Part shown: positions 39,681 to 51,852 of the stretch, piece after piece | Layout of the letters: each line of letters starts with the position of its first letter | Numbering within the stretch: position 1 is the first letter of the stretch | NCBI GenBank assembly: GCA_964035545.1 | Contig: OZ037765.1 | Span: forward strand, 2,909,001-2,973,000 | Length of the DNA stretch: 64,000 bases | Origin: Bugula neritina | Lineage: Eukaryota > Bryozoa > Gymnolaemata > Cheilostomatida > Bugulidae | Direction: 5' to 3' | Program-made: the position numbers and the translations under genes | Notes under the pieces: generated by a model | Seen by the model: the letters and a program-made list of their open reading frames with translations, nothing else | What the model was told of the DNA's origin: nothing | The model's database searches: none

Positions 39681-40040
39681 CAGATTAATTTTAAACTATC
39701 ATTTCTATATTTGTAGTCAATACATTAATTTTTACAGTTTTGCTGCAATTTAATTTAATATTACTGTGACTTTTTATTTAAGGCGATTGTTATACTTTAA
39801 ATTTAGACAACAAAAGTACCTCAATTTTTCGTAGAAGCAACATGTACCAGTTTTAGTATTTGTATAACATATATTTTTGATAACAATATTTAGATATGTG
39901 ATTTATTCTTCCCGATACCTGATTTTTTTACTTTTATATGATTTATTTTTTAAAAATGTATTTTATCTTTACAAAAACTATGTTTTTTGAAGAATATTTT
40001 TACATGCACATTTTACAAGATAAATTTTCAAATAAATTGT
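39681..40040. terminator. Overlapping 3' ends of GLT1D1 and APEX2
   Basis: The 360 bases between the two stop codons. The plus-strand signal AATAAA (40031-40036, GLT1D1) lies beyond the minus-strand signal (TTTATT at 39942-39947, AATAAA for APEX2), so the two mature 3' UTRs probably overlap by roughly 100 bases. No gene in between. Confidence 0.55.
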
Positions 40041-43000
40041 TCATGAAACTTCATCAGCCCATAAAAAGTAAGAGCATCTCGCTTGTTTGTCATTGGCTAA
40101 CCCCACTGGCCGAGCACAGCTATAGAACTTTTTTCCTTTATTTTTACCAACTTTTTTTACTGTCTGCAGCACGCAGGTTTCCTGGTGGGCCAGACATTTT
40201 GGCGCAGATTTCTTTGGGAACAGTTTGCTCCACTCTTGTGATTGGCTCTTCTCTCCTCCAATGACTGAGTCCGACTGTGACGAATCTGACAACTGGGACT
40301 GTGATAGTGGTTCTTCCTGAGATTCATTTTCCTTTTTGACTTCATTCTTCTCTTTAATCAAAAAATTTGTTAGCGATTGACTTTTCGTAGGTTTCCGTTT
40401 CTTTTCAGGGGGTTTGGTGCCTGTTTGGGATAACGGTGTTGAGCTGAACATATCGTCATGAGATTTTTTGTTGGCATTTGTCATAAACATAGTTAACTTC
40501 TGTTGTTTAGCCTTGAATCTGTAGCTGCTACAGAGAGGCGGGGGTTTGACAGATGGCTTCACATTAATATTTGTAATCTCAGCTTGTACTGGACAATGAT
40601 CAGAACCCATGTATTTAGCCATGACTTCAGCGGATTTCAAATGTTCACGAAGCCTGCCATCTAGGAGTATATAGTCAATTCTCGTACCAAAGTTGGTTTG
40701 CCTCGCATCTGCAACATCCGCAAAAATAAATACAAATAAAACCCCAAAAATTATCAAATTTTGAACTCCAAGAATAAATGCTGAGCAACTAATGAAGTAT
40801 GATAAGGTGAGAAGCAAATACATTTTAAACAAAAATGCCATTATAGAAATGTAGTCAATCATGTTGGCAGTTGCAAATGAATTTAATCTAATTCCTATCA
40901 ACAGCTCCCAATGCTTTAAATGGCTCTTGTCCAATCACTCACTATATTAGCTGAAGAGTGTGAGTAAGAAAACTGCTACACACTAACACTACAATCCTAG
41001 CCTCCCCCACCCATGGTAAGTGCATACGTACTCAGCTTAGTGTTCCAGCAGGTATACGCATACTTTGTACAGGGATGTAGCACTCTGTATGTGTCTATGA
41101 GTGCACCAGCACCCGGAGTCAGCATTTTGTCTAGCCATTGTCTGTGAGGCTGACTAAGAAATTCCTGTAACATATAAGAAGTATTATACAATTGGATAGA
41201 TATAGAAGTACATGGTGTCAGCTGCTTTAAACCAGACAGCACTTCATCTATATCATCAGAAGGCTTTATCTTCACTTAAAGGATTGCTCTATCTTGTCTA
41301 ATAAATGGCCATTTAGGTCAAACACACATAATATTGTGTTTTTCTAAGCATGCATTGACAAAAAGCATTTGACCAAAGGTAGAAAAAGTTAGTTGAAGTT
41401 GAGGGTGTAGATTGGTAACAGCCAAAACGCCGATTTTGAAATGAGCTGGGAAATGTGACGTAACAGCGCCAGCATTCCTGCTGGTCACGTGACTATACAA
41501 ATGAATAACTATAGAAATATGACTGTGAGATGTGATCTTTCAGCTCGTAATTTGTATATTTATAGAAGTGCAAATGTGAATTATCTCAATCTATAGTTTT
41601 TTGACATGTTAAATAACATGTATGTGATAACATTAGGCCATATTTTGCGTGTAAGCATAGAAAAAAGCATTGCAAAAACATGCATTCTTTAGGATGAATG
41701 CCTGCGATCGATCTAAACTAGGTCAGATTGTGCAATATTACGGGCGCACCAAAGCTGACCTATATAGCGCACTGTAACTGCTTGAGCGTTATTGGTTGAT
41801 GTTGCTCTCAGCAACCTTGAATACTAGCGTTATAGTTAGCACGTGCAGCATAGTTACTGGCGTTCACACGTCACGTATTAGGCTATTCTTTTTCATGGCT
41901 GAAAATTTTACCTCCCTCAAAATTGGAATTTCGAAAAGCTGTTTTCTAGGCACATATCCCTTTGCAAAGTCACAATTGTTTGCATACAAATTAGATTATA
42001 GTTCATAATTATAATGTGATTGTAATAAACTAAGATAGAGCAATCCTTTAACCAACCCTGAATAGATATACATTATATATTCAGAAAAAACTTTTATTTA
42101 TAGAAAAGAAATCACCATTTTGAAACACTATATGAAGGTCTTTATGCTAAATGTTTTAGCACAAACCTCTGTACATTAATCCTGAGGTTTTATAGATGAA
42201 TAAAAAATATTCATGCTCCAAATGTTACATCCAACATTATTTTAAGAATCTACAATAGGTAAACATACAAAGTGTATGTACATAAAATAAATGTAAAGCC
42301 CACAGACTTATGAAGGGCAACTTTTAAACTAGTAAAAAACTGAACATTACAATTTGAGTAGCAAATAGATAGATTGAACGTTAGCCTAAGGCACTCAAAG
42401 GTAACTTGGCGTGTAAAGGGTGGTGAATAGATTAGGACAAACCTCAGTATCTCCAGGATCACAGCTGTCTATAACTTTATGAGAAATGTTGATATCACCC
42501 AGCACGATGACATAACTACAAATAACCAATACATTGCTTATTGAACATGTCTGATCAAAACTTTAACAATTAATGTTTTAAAGTAGCCTTAATATTAAAA
42601 ATTTGGCTGCTAATTCAACCTCTAAAAATTATTATTTCTATCTAGATATCTATTAAATAATTAGAGGCTATGATAATACTAGGTGATAGGTCAACATTTA
42701 ATAGACTGTAAAAGCACAGTTTAGAATTCACCTAATTTTTTGGAGTTGTCTGATTCTCTCCTCCAACGTCTGTAGAAACTGAAGTCTGAACAATTCTCTA
42801 CCCTCAGTTTCTCCAGTAACACACGGACAGTACAGATTAATGAGAGTTAGCAATGACTTTTCTTTACCTTCATCTCTAAATGTATGCAGAGGCAATATAC
42901 TTATATCTCGCATATCAGACTAACAATGCACTACGAATATTCTTTTTAGTTCAATATTTCTTACTTTTACAAAACTCTCTCTTAACATAACATACAACCT

Positions 43001-44751
43001 CAACTCATATCATATAACAATAAACAGCAGTTACTGAAAGTAACAGAAAAAACATGAAACCTTTCAGGGGTTGTCCTCTCATGAAACTTTCAATAGGCAG
43101 CTAAATATAATTCATCAACAATGAGCAAGTTCAATGGACAAATAATTCATTGTCAACTGTACAATTGTGAGCAAGTTCAATAGATAGAATTATTTTCAGT
43201 GGACTTACTTTTAATACAGGTGTTATTTATATATACTGCGATGCTACTATTTCGAATTGTGAGAATGAATGCTCGTACAGATGAATTTGGGGTTGCGGTT
43301 TCATTTGATGCAACTGTTTCTAAACATCGAATGAAAAATCCATTCACATGATACGAAGCAATAGAAAGGGAGTGATAGACAAAAGGCAAAATTTAACTCA
43401 CTGAAGTCTAAACTGAACAATCAGAGTCCTGCCCTCATTATCCAAACACTTCAAAGTGTCGGCAGGTAAACTGAAAGACAAGTCATCCTCGCTGTCCAGT
43501 TTCGTAATCAGACTGTCAGTAGCATGCTCAGGTTGGAGTCCACGTCTGCAGTATATTACTACGCCTACAACAAATAACACATGCCTTCTGCAGTATATCA
43601 CTACGCCTACAATAAAATAGTAACATCTGCACTCCGTATATTGTATTACTACGCCTACAATACAATAACACCTGCTCTATGCATTGTATTATTACGCCTA
43701 CAAGAAATAAGTAACAACTGCATTCAGTATATTGTATTACTACGCCTACAATACAATAACACCTGCTCTCAGTATTGTATTACTACGCCTACAATAAAAT
43801 AACATCTGTGTTCTGCAGTACATCATAACACTTGCAATAAAGAAGTGACATTTGCACTCCATATATTGTATTAATACGCCTACAATAAATAAGTAATATC
43901 CGCATTCTGCAGTATATTACTACGCCTAAAACAGAGATAATTATTACATGTCAAAGTAAAAATTTTACAAATGATACATCATGTTCAAAAGATTTTCCAA
44001 TTTCACTAAAACAGATTGGAAATTGTATAAAAATTAGAAAAGGGATATTATTGTTAGGTAAAACCAATGGAGCGACAGCCTCTTATGAAATGTGTTTACA
44101 AAAAATTAAACTAATCTAATTCCAAACAAATGGAGTGTCTAAAATATCAATTAAATTCGTATAATTATTTATATTTGTTGTGATCAGAGGTAAATGGGTT
44201 GCATGATGAAATAAAGTTGTAAGATTTTAAAGGTAGTGTGACAAATAAATAATTAAAAATTAAAAAAACATTTACTACAATTAATAGCCATGGCATTGTG
44301 AGGGTACCTGAATAACCAGCTCGTGCTCTGGAGTAGCTGAAATATGACCGGTATCCATCTACTATAGCTAACTCTTCTGTCATCAGTTCTTCTACAGTCA
44401 TAAGTAAAAATATTTTTATTCGACTTATTTATTTATACTTTTAACAAATACAAGCTTAGTGACATTGGTGTAACTACATCATACAGGGAAAACCATTTTC
44501 AATGTTGACTAGTGTGTCGAAATTATTTCAGCTGCTGTATATTTGATTTAGCATATCTGATTCAACATGTTAGAAACAGCAAATAAAATTAGCATACAGA
44601 TAAAAATAAAGTTGTTGATTGCATAATCAATATTACTTGTTATTTTAGTTTCCTGGAAGCAGGCAACATCTGCTTCTAATTCCGTGATAATCACACCAAT
44701 CTTCTTTTTGAGAGACCGGAGCCCATTCACATTCCATGAAACTATTTTCAT
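40041..44751 (-). CDS. APEX2: AP endonuclease 2 (class II abasic endonuclease/3' exonuclease)
   Basis: Seven exons on the minus strand: 44751-44637, 44391-44308, 43564-43402, 42875-42732, 42515-42443, 41164-41032, 40708-40041; 1380 nt, 459 aa (human about 518). It is a nuclear ExoIII-type phosphodiesterase for base-excision and 3'-end repair. Motifs: MKIVSWNVNGLR start, metal-binding Glu in CFQETK, SYFSYSRARAGYSG, LTLINLYCP, Asp-Asn in VIVLGDINISH, TRIDYILLD, and the catalytic Asp-His in MGSDHCPV. The C-terminus has a GRF zinc finger (CLAHQETC ... KKFYSCARP ... RCSYFLW). A PIP-like SQSLTNFL lies where human APEX2 has its PCNA-binding box, but with Ser in the usual Gln place. The start is MKIV: upstream codons are not conserved. 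Intron 2 carries a splice-site minisatellite and intron 5 a TTAA-flanked element. Confidence 0.95.
41276..42051. mobile_element. TTAA-flanked MITE-like element in APEX2 intron 5
   Basis: Inverted ends AGGATTGCTCTATCTT (41280-41295) and its complement (42032-42047), each bordered by TTAA (41276-41279, 42048-42051), the target used by piggyBac-type transposons. The 768-bp interior has no transposase. It is richer in CpG than its surroundings and carries GGTCACGTGACT (CACGTG at about 41484) and TGACGTAA boxes. Classification as piggyBac-derived is inferred from TTAA only; the ends do not start with the usual CCC. Confidence 0.7.
43230..43390. repeat. Dispersed repeat, copy in APEX2 intron 3
   Basis: Counterpart of 27790-27950. 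Clear match over about 80-100 bases around TTTCTAAACATCGAATG (43317). No function seen. Confidence 0.5.
43559..43930. repeat. APEX2: Minisatellite of 3' splice-site units, APEX2 intron 2
   Basis: Eight or nine units, 42-48 bp apart, each carrying ACTACGCCTACAA or a close variant. On the minus strand this reads TTGTAG then GCGTAGTAAT, the acceptor and first bases of APEX2 exon 3. The unit nearest the exon (43561) is the acceptor used in my model; others start at about 43603, 43651, 43694, 43742, 43784, 43875 and 43922, with one decayed unit near 43823. Using the next acceptor would add 14 codons without a stop. Confidence 0.85.
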
Positions 44752-44785
44752 ATTTACCTGCAAACACAAAATACCCTTGAACACT

Positions 44786-45110
44786 GTTGTTAGGAATCCC
44801 TGTGGTGTAATTGGTTAGCGGCTTAGTGCGCCTGCTTGCAAGCCGAAAGTCTGTGGTTCAAATCCTGGTGAGGGCAATATTTTACAAGCTAGTTCTGCCT
44901 TGCGTTGTGGGTGTACTCTCAAGGAGTTGAGTGGTGAGTGTAGCACATGAACTGACAGAGTAGGAGGGGGCCAGTGCAGTTTTGGAGAGAACTGGGTGGG
45001 ATGTTGTTAGGAATCCCGAAGCCCCTGGGATGTAATCGGTTGGCGCGCCTGCTTGCACGCCGGAGGTCTGTGGCTCGAATCCTGGTAAGGGGGGGGGGGC
45101 AATTATTTTC
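44786..45110 (+). repeat. Dimeric tRNA-derived SINE
   Basis: Two tRNA-like heads in direct order (about 44793-44877 and 45003-45100). Each begins GTTAGGAATCCC, has an A-box-like TGTAATTGGTTAGC or TGTAATCGGTTGGC, GCGCCTGCTTGCA, and a B-box (GGTTCAAATCC, GGCTCGAATCC). They are joined by about 125 bases and followed by a G run. It lies just upstream of the APEX2 start codon. Confidence 0.65.
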
Positions 45111-47300
45111 TTCTATTACATAATATTTATAGAGTGAAATTTCTCAAAATTGGCAGAGTCAAAATAAACTCTGCTACAAAAATTTATGTTTACATAATTT
45201 GAAGATTTCAAACAACTTTGGTTTGAGGTATGACAACTTATCTATTCTACGTCTAACACTAATGACTAATAGCGTTTAACAGTTTAATTTTATCATTATG
45301 ATTATCATAAATATCATGGTCAAAGTTATCAGGTAATGATATAAGTATAACTTTAGTATAAGTATAACTAGACTCTAGAGTCTAGAGAGTAGAGTCAGTT
45401 TTATATTCAAACTTACGATTATTATTAATATTACTATTATTATTGCTAGTATAATCATTATTCAATCTCATTACTATTAGTTATTACTTATACTTATAGT
45501 TTAAGTAATTAACAATAACTAATACTAGTAGTAATAGTAATTCAGATTGATAAATCAAAATGAAAATGACGCACTTTCAGTTTCATACGAGTCACTACAA
45601 AATATAAAATTTCATTTGAAAATACCAATATACAAACAACGGCATAATTTTAACAGTTTACTAACTACTACTAGCGCTATAACCAATAGAATACTCACTA
45701 ATAGTAATACAGTAAATGCAACGCTAAAAGTAAAACTATTCAGTATTTAGTACCCTTTGATTCAAATCTCGCATCATGGCAGCCACTTCCTGCCACTACC
45801 CGGGTTATCCTTTTAAATAGATTGGCGTACAGACATTTTTAGAGAGAATACAACTTCTAATTAACTATATACTTTCAGGCATCGAACTCAACAATATCTA
45901 TTCTATTCCAGCTCAGGGCATTCAGGCATATTGCAACAATAGTCATTGATCTTATAATAAGTAGCATAAATATAACAAGCTCCAATAAACTCCAGAATCT
46001 ATACCATTTCATGAATTTTACTAATAAACATATTAACTTACTTGTGTGTTACTGAGAAGGAGTCATATGGCGATAATGTGTAACAGGAAATGCTTTTATT
46101 TTATTGAAACATGTAGTGCAAAGTTTAAATGTGTGCTCTCACTTGTCATCTATACTTCACTTTAGAACCAATTAAGTCTAGGATGCAGGGTTCAAAGTTC
46201 AAACTTTGCTGGCATCCATTTAAAATTTAGATTTTCACAGTAAAAATAAGGGCACTGCTAGGCTGTAAGATTTTTTTTTAATTGAACCAAGAAATTATTT
46301 GAAATATAGTTTTGACTCATAAAATTAAGAGGCTCGATCATTTAAATTTTAGATACAGCTATATAGTGAAAATAAAAATTTAAAAAAGTAAATCAAGCAT
46401 TTTAACTCACACGTTTACCTCTAAAAATAGCTGGATTGAAGACATCATTTATCATAGGTTAACAATTATATATAGCCATTGCTCACAATTGAAATGTCAT
46501 GGTAATGCACAGATCGGTTAGAGTTTATAAGACTGCGTGTATTCTATGTATTCTGCATTACATTCCACTATATTTTCCAATACTCAATCAAAACAAACAT
46601 TAAATCAATTGTCATATTATATACTAATAATCTTAATTTCTTTTTTGTAGGTAAAACTGTTTATAGATATATGTAAATAATAGTTTATATTTATAGATTG
46701 TGTAGTGTATAAGTAGAAATATATACTGCACTTTAGCAATATAATAGAAATAGATTGCTAATTACTGATCATAAATGTTGTTATATTTTCAGAATCATAT
46801 GAATCTATATGAATATAATATAATGCGAGAATATTTGCTATAAAAAATGTTTTGCCTAGTCTATGCTATAATATCTATGAACATACTGTATTTATTTGTG
46901 TATTTGCCAGGTTACTGCATTATCAGCCTGAGAATTAGGCTAGTGCACAAGTTTTCTTAGTATGAACAAGTTATATAATATAAAAAATTTTAGTACAAAA
47001 CTGGAAAAAGTATAATAATTATACATGCAAAATAGAAACACTGAAAGAATAACAATATATAAGTAATGCAGCGCCGTATATAAAACAGAAATGAAAATAT
47101 TTTATAGCGTAAGCCAATATGTTTATATGAATAAATTGCTGGTTGCAGGTTTCAAGTAAAAAAGTTATCAAATTATAGTACTACATATGCTTGAATTTTA
47201 TATAATATTTGTATTTTATATCTGCTACTAGAAAGCATATTATATATAAAATACCATACTTTATATGGAAAACTGAAATATAATGTGGTTTGGTTTGGTC
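45111..47300. other. Intergenic region upstream of APEX2, no gene seen
   Basis: AT-rich DNA containing a TATTAC-type repeat tract (about 45415-45545) and a short CTAGAGTC palindrome near 45372-45390. It lies between the APEX2 5' end and the 3' end of the 207-aa gene. I see no exon with family similarity. Confidence 0.5.
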
Positions 47301-50300
47301 TTAATAATCAACAAGTGGCGTGCTTTCGGATGGCGTGCTGGCAGCATTTGATTGGTTGATACTCAGCTGTGCACTAAGTCTACTGTACTCCAAAGTTACT
47401 CTCGGTATCCCAAAGTTGATGAAATCTTGTTCATTGAGACTCGTAGAGCAGTCTTCTATTATACCGTATCTGTATACACCCGGCCGAGAGAGTATTTGTA
47501 GTAGGTTCTCAGTCCGCATGGAACCTATGTCATGATATGATTGGCTCAACATGTCATGGGCCAAGTTTTCGTTGACTTCTGTTCGCCATTTTATCCAGAG
47601 AAAGATTTGTTGTATGCTGTTAGCTTTTTTGAGTTCCTTCTACAACATAGAGTATATACATAAAAGTCAAGTAAAATAATTGTATAGATAAGTTTAGATA
47701 AATTATTAGTTGCATAAGTATCAATAACCACATAAAATATGTCATAAAATTAAAAAAAAAACAAAAGATTTTGATGGCAAAAAAAATAGCTTTAACTGCT
47801 TTAACTAATGACTATAATAACTCAAATTATATATACTCATGCATGTTACCCATTGCGCAATCCATGCAGGGTAGATGACCCTAGTTAAAGCTGGTTAGCA
47901 GATATTATAATGGCAGTTTACTTCAGGAGTAATACATGCCTTTTTATAATATAAATTAAAACTTAAAACTCAATACTTTAAAATATCCTTTCACACATTC
48001 ACTTCAATTATTAACATACATACAAGATATCAGTTATCAAATTTAAATAAACACATTCATTTTTTATTCAAATAGCTTGTTGCTGTTTACAAAATAATAT
48101 TATAGCTACATGCAAACTAAAATAACTACGTTGACAGTTAATTGTATATTTACTTAAATTTTCTTTTAGCAAACACATACATGTGTTTATTCATTTAACT
48201 TATAATAAACATGTTTATTATAAGTTAAATGTTATTCAACTTATTAACTGAATCTAGTATCTCTTGTTTTGATTTGTATGCCAGACAGGATATCTTTACA
48301 ATGTTGTGTTACTTTGTAATGTGAAAAACTAAAATTAATAATTAAAAACATGTTATATATTCTTTTGGTATCATTACATTGAAATAATGCACTCAAACAA
48401 CACATTTCATTATCTATAATAATAATTTATACCAATAATTCTGTTTACGCAAAAAGTAACTCAGTAATTTTCATGCATACATACTAGTGTTTTTAACAAG
48501 TGCTGACAGAAAAATTTGCTTTAAAAAAGTTGGTTTCATGTGAGATTTCCGCATGTTTGCTGAGCTTGTCTTTAACAAAACCTTCATAGCTAACTAACAA
48601 AATAGTTTTTCACATTTGCTAAAAAGATAACTTTATTTACTTTTATCTGATAACTATGATTTTAATGTCAAGGTTTATCGACACTCAGTAACGGACATGA
48701 TTCTTAAGTTAGATTGATATGGTTAAGTTAACACAATTGTATTATGTATATTCACATGCTGCTTATAATGTAAGTTACCCCATACTGAATATGGGTGTAT
48801 CTTGGACAGTGTTTCTATTGTTTGCATGTCAGTCATTTATTATCAGCTGCACTAACATTATTATAATGTCAAAGATGTGGTCATGTATGCAACTGGATTA
48901 TAGCGCCAAATAAAAGTTTCTATTTTTCACTCTGCCTTAATTATTTGATGTATATAGCTGTGTTTATAGCATAAAATTAAACTATATTAACTTGCACCGT
49001 TAATTGATGCCGTGAAAAAAAGCAAGATTTTCAAAACTGAACGCTTTGTGTTTTAAATTGCTCAAATGTTGGACTATCTTGTAAAATATATCTTTTTCAA
49101 TCAATCAGAGTTCTAGTTGAAATAGAAGAAAGGTTTTGACTTTAGCCAGGAGTATGGAGATAGAGCCAAGACTAAGTTATAAGCTAAGATGGCAACCAGC
49201 AACATGTGTACAAACTGCAGATGATATTTATGAGGTATGCACCTATAATGAATACAACCTTCATATTACATGAAGTACAAGATAGTTCCACTGGGAATAT
49301 TATGTAACTTTAAATGAGTTTTTTAGTGTTACTACATTATTACTAATTATATTTTAGGTATAAGAACATATCAAACTTCTATAAGAATTTTTCAGCATGG
49401 TAAAAGTGCTATATTTTAGCCCTAAAGCACAATCAATGAAATTTTTACGAAGCATACCTCCTTTTCAGCCAAGGCATTTGCTGACACGGCTAACTCAAGC
49501 AGTTTATTTGTTTTACTGAGAGAAGACATGGATATGCCGGCAGTAGAGGTCAAGTTGGAGGTCAAGTTGGGGCTTTGACTTCTAACAGAATTTACTTCTT
49601 TCTTCTTGACTTTTCTTCTGTTCTTTTCACCTTGACTTGAGGTGTGATCCAATTGTAATGGACCTGGGTAATCTTGTCTGGGTAACCTTCATTCAATACA
49701 TAATATTGAAAGTCTCCATTTATATATATGGTATACAATCACATATTATATATAACATTTGTGCTTTTACCTTTATACTTTATACAGGTATATAATTCAA
49801 CCACAGTAAATCAATCTTTTATATATGTTGCTGTTTTGAGAAAACATAGCAGAGCTGCTGTGTTTCAGTAAAATAATTGATGAATCTCAATGCACCAACC
49901 AGTCAATGTAATAAATGATTTAAGCAGAAATATTTATAAGAATAATATTATAATTATGGTATAACATTGCCAACTGCATGCAGTTGTTCCAGATGTTACT
50001 GAGTTTGTTATAACATTACTATAAAGCACACTATTGTTATATGCAATACCTCATGCCTAATTTTCATTTCAACTTTCTATTAGCTAGTTATAGGCCTATA
50101 TTTACACATACTAATTTCATAGTTGAAATTCAGCTAATCAATGATTCAAAATGCAAACTTGTGCAACTTTTACAATTAGAATATTGTACAGCTGATTTGT
50201 TTAAACTACATGAATATAAGACATGGCATATATAAGTATATAGTTATGAAACTATAAATTGTCATAGTTACTACACATACTGTATATGTAATATTTGTCA

Positions 50301-50861
50301 ATGCATTCAACATTTGACTTTGCTACACCCATGCTGAAGTTAGCTACTAAGAAATAGAAGCTATGAGTTATACATTTCACTGACTGCAAACATCCTTATA
50401 TAAAAGATAATAGTAATTAAAAAATCCTAATACTAATAGAACTATAACATGTTTTACGGTTTTATCTTTGGTTTGGTGTTCCGTTCATCAAAACAATAGC
50501 TATACAATTGCTTTACTGTACTGCCCAGTAAACCATCATCTCTAAACCACTGAGGTATGCATGCACAACTTACTAACACCAGCCTATCTCCTGTATGAAG
50601 ATATTTAGTCAGTAACTACTACACTTTCATTTATTCTCCAAGATCCCGTTAAAGCGTTTGTTAGTATATCTAGGATAGTGCTGCTTTTCTTCACTACTAT
50701 AGTCTACTACTACTACTTGATAAACATTCCGTGAACACAGCTATATAACCTAGTACAAGCATATTGCACTCGTTCACCCAGCACTGCTAAACTTACCTTG
50801 GTGAAAAAGACATTTCAGTTATATTTAAATTGTCTACTATAGATCTCTCATCATCAGACAT
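47301..50861 (-). CDS. Unrecognised 207-aa protein, three exons
   Basis: Minus-strand model: 50861-50797, 49677-49458, 47639-47301; 624 nt, all junctions GT-AG and in frame. I do not recognise the family. The protein starts acidic (MSDDERS), then a Lys-rich segment (EKNRRKVKKKE) and a Ser/Thr-rich stretch. Next comes a likely amphipathic helix/coiled coil over exons 2-3 (SKTNKLLELAVSANALAEKE into KELKKANSIQQIFLWIKWRTE), and a C-terminal half with SRPGVYRYGIIEDCS and a Ser/Pro tail. No signal peptide or membrane segment, so probably cytosolic or nuclear. It could be a small cytoskeletal or adaptor protein; that is a guess. Support comes from frame-consistent splicing and protein-like composition. 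A further exon in the large introns cannot be excluded. Confidence 0.65.
48193..48230. repeat. 38-bp perfect palindrome in intron 2 of the 207-aa gene
   Basis: ATTTAACTTATAATAAAC meets its complement around the centre AAACATGTTT. AT-rich and isolated; no function inferred. Confidence 0.8.
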
Positions 50862-51852
50862 CTTGTTATAAAACAAAGCTGGCTGCTAGCTTTTTCAACA
50901 AACACTTTACAATTGAGTATATGAATGTAGCTGCCTTATCTTTTATGGAACTTATGATTGATAAGGAAACCATAAAGATAGCACTGCAGTCACTCAATAC
51001 TAGCTATCACCCACTACAGCAACACGTTTTAGTTAATGTCATGAGTAATAAACGCTTTTTATTGGCTATTGGCGGGTATGAAGCTGGAGATGTGACAACT
51101 GATTGTAAACGCATTTACAAAACTGACCTCATAAATTTGTTTTACCTTTCAAAATGTAAAATAATCTAGTGGCATGTTTTGGCAATCTTGTATAAGTTAA
51201 TGTTGTCACTTGAAAGTCAAGCTAGATATTATTACATATACCTTTTTTATTTTGTAATGGGTTTAGAAAGAAAGCAACTATTTTCTTCAATATTGACATA
51301 TATTTTCAGTTATGTATAACCTACCAGAGTAATATATTTTCTAGTATAACAATGTAACAGTAAAAACAAGTTTTATCGTTTTTTTGCAATTAAAACTATA
51401 TTCGAATCACTACTATTTTAGCAGGTTAAAGATATTTGAATCATTTAATTGTACAGGCAGCATCTCAGTAATTGTACAGGCAGCATCTCAGTAATTGTAC
51501 AGAAATATCACAAAACAACTTTATTATTTAGAGAATAAATTGATTTTTAAAGAAATAAAACATATGAACATTGGAACAGAAATAATTTTGATGAGCTAAA
51601 AAGTTTTTTTTGTATAGCTTGTAGTTTTTGAGCAACAAAGTTTCTTGTTTGCATATGATAGTTTGAAAGACATGGCTGTATGCTCAAATGTAAGTTTAAG
51701 CAAAGCAGGTTCTGTGAGTTTGGTTAGATTATTAAATTTTTATTTATTGCATCAGATATGCATTATATAGCATTAGGATTGTACTTCAATGTTATTATAG
51801 CATCAAACTATTTTTAGTAAGAAGTTTTAAAATCAGCAAAGAGGTTGATGAC
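50862..51852. other. Intergenic region with 23-bp tandem repeat
   Basis: Between the 207-aa gene and the first two-repeat gene. A 23-bp unit (AATTGTACAGGCAGCATCTC plus AGT) occurs twice plus a partial third copy at 51447-51502. TTTATT at 51739-51748 gives AATAAA for the gene ending at 51853. A plus-strand 82-codon frame (50921-51169) has no support as a gene. Confidence 0.5.

Noticed and set aside
43559-43930. CRISPR array
   Set aside because: Evenly spaced repeats, but the spacers are similar to each other, the host is an animal, and the unit matches a local splice site.
49154-49234. Possible plus-strand first exon (27 codons ending in GAG before GTATGC) within intron 2 of the 207-aa gene
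   Set aside because: It has an ATG and a donor, but I could not find a matching downstream exon that stays open; too short to support alone.
50921-51169. 82-codon plus-strand frame upstream of the 207-aa gene
   Set aside because: Composition is mildly protein-like, but there is no family match and no second exon; may be chance in AT-rich DNA.
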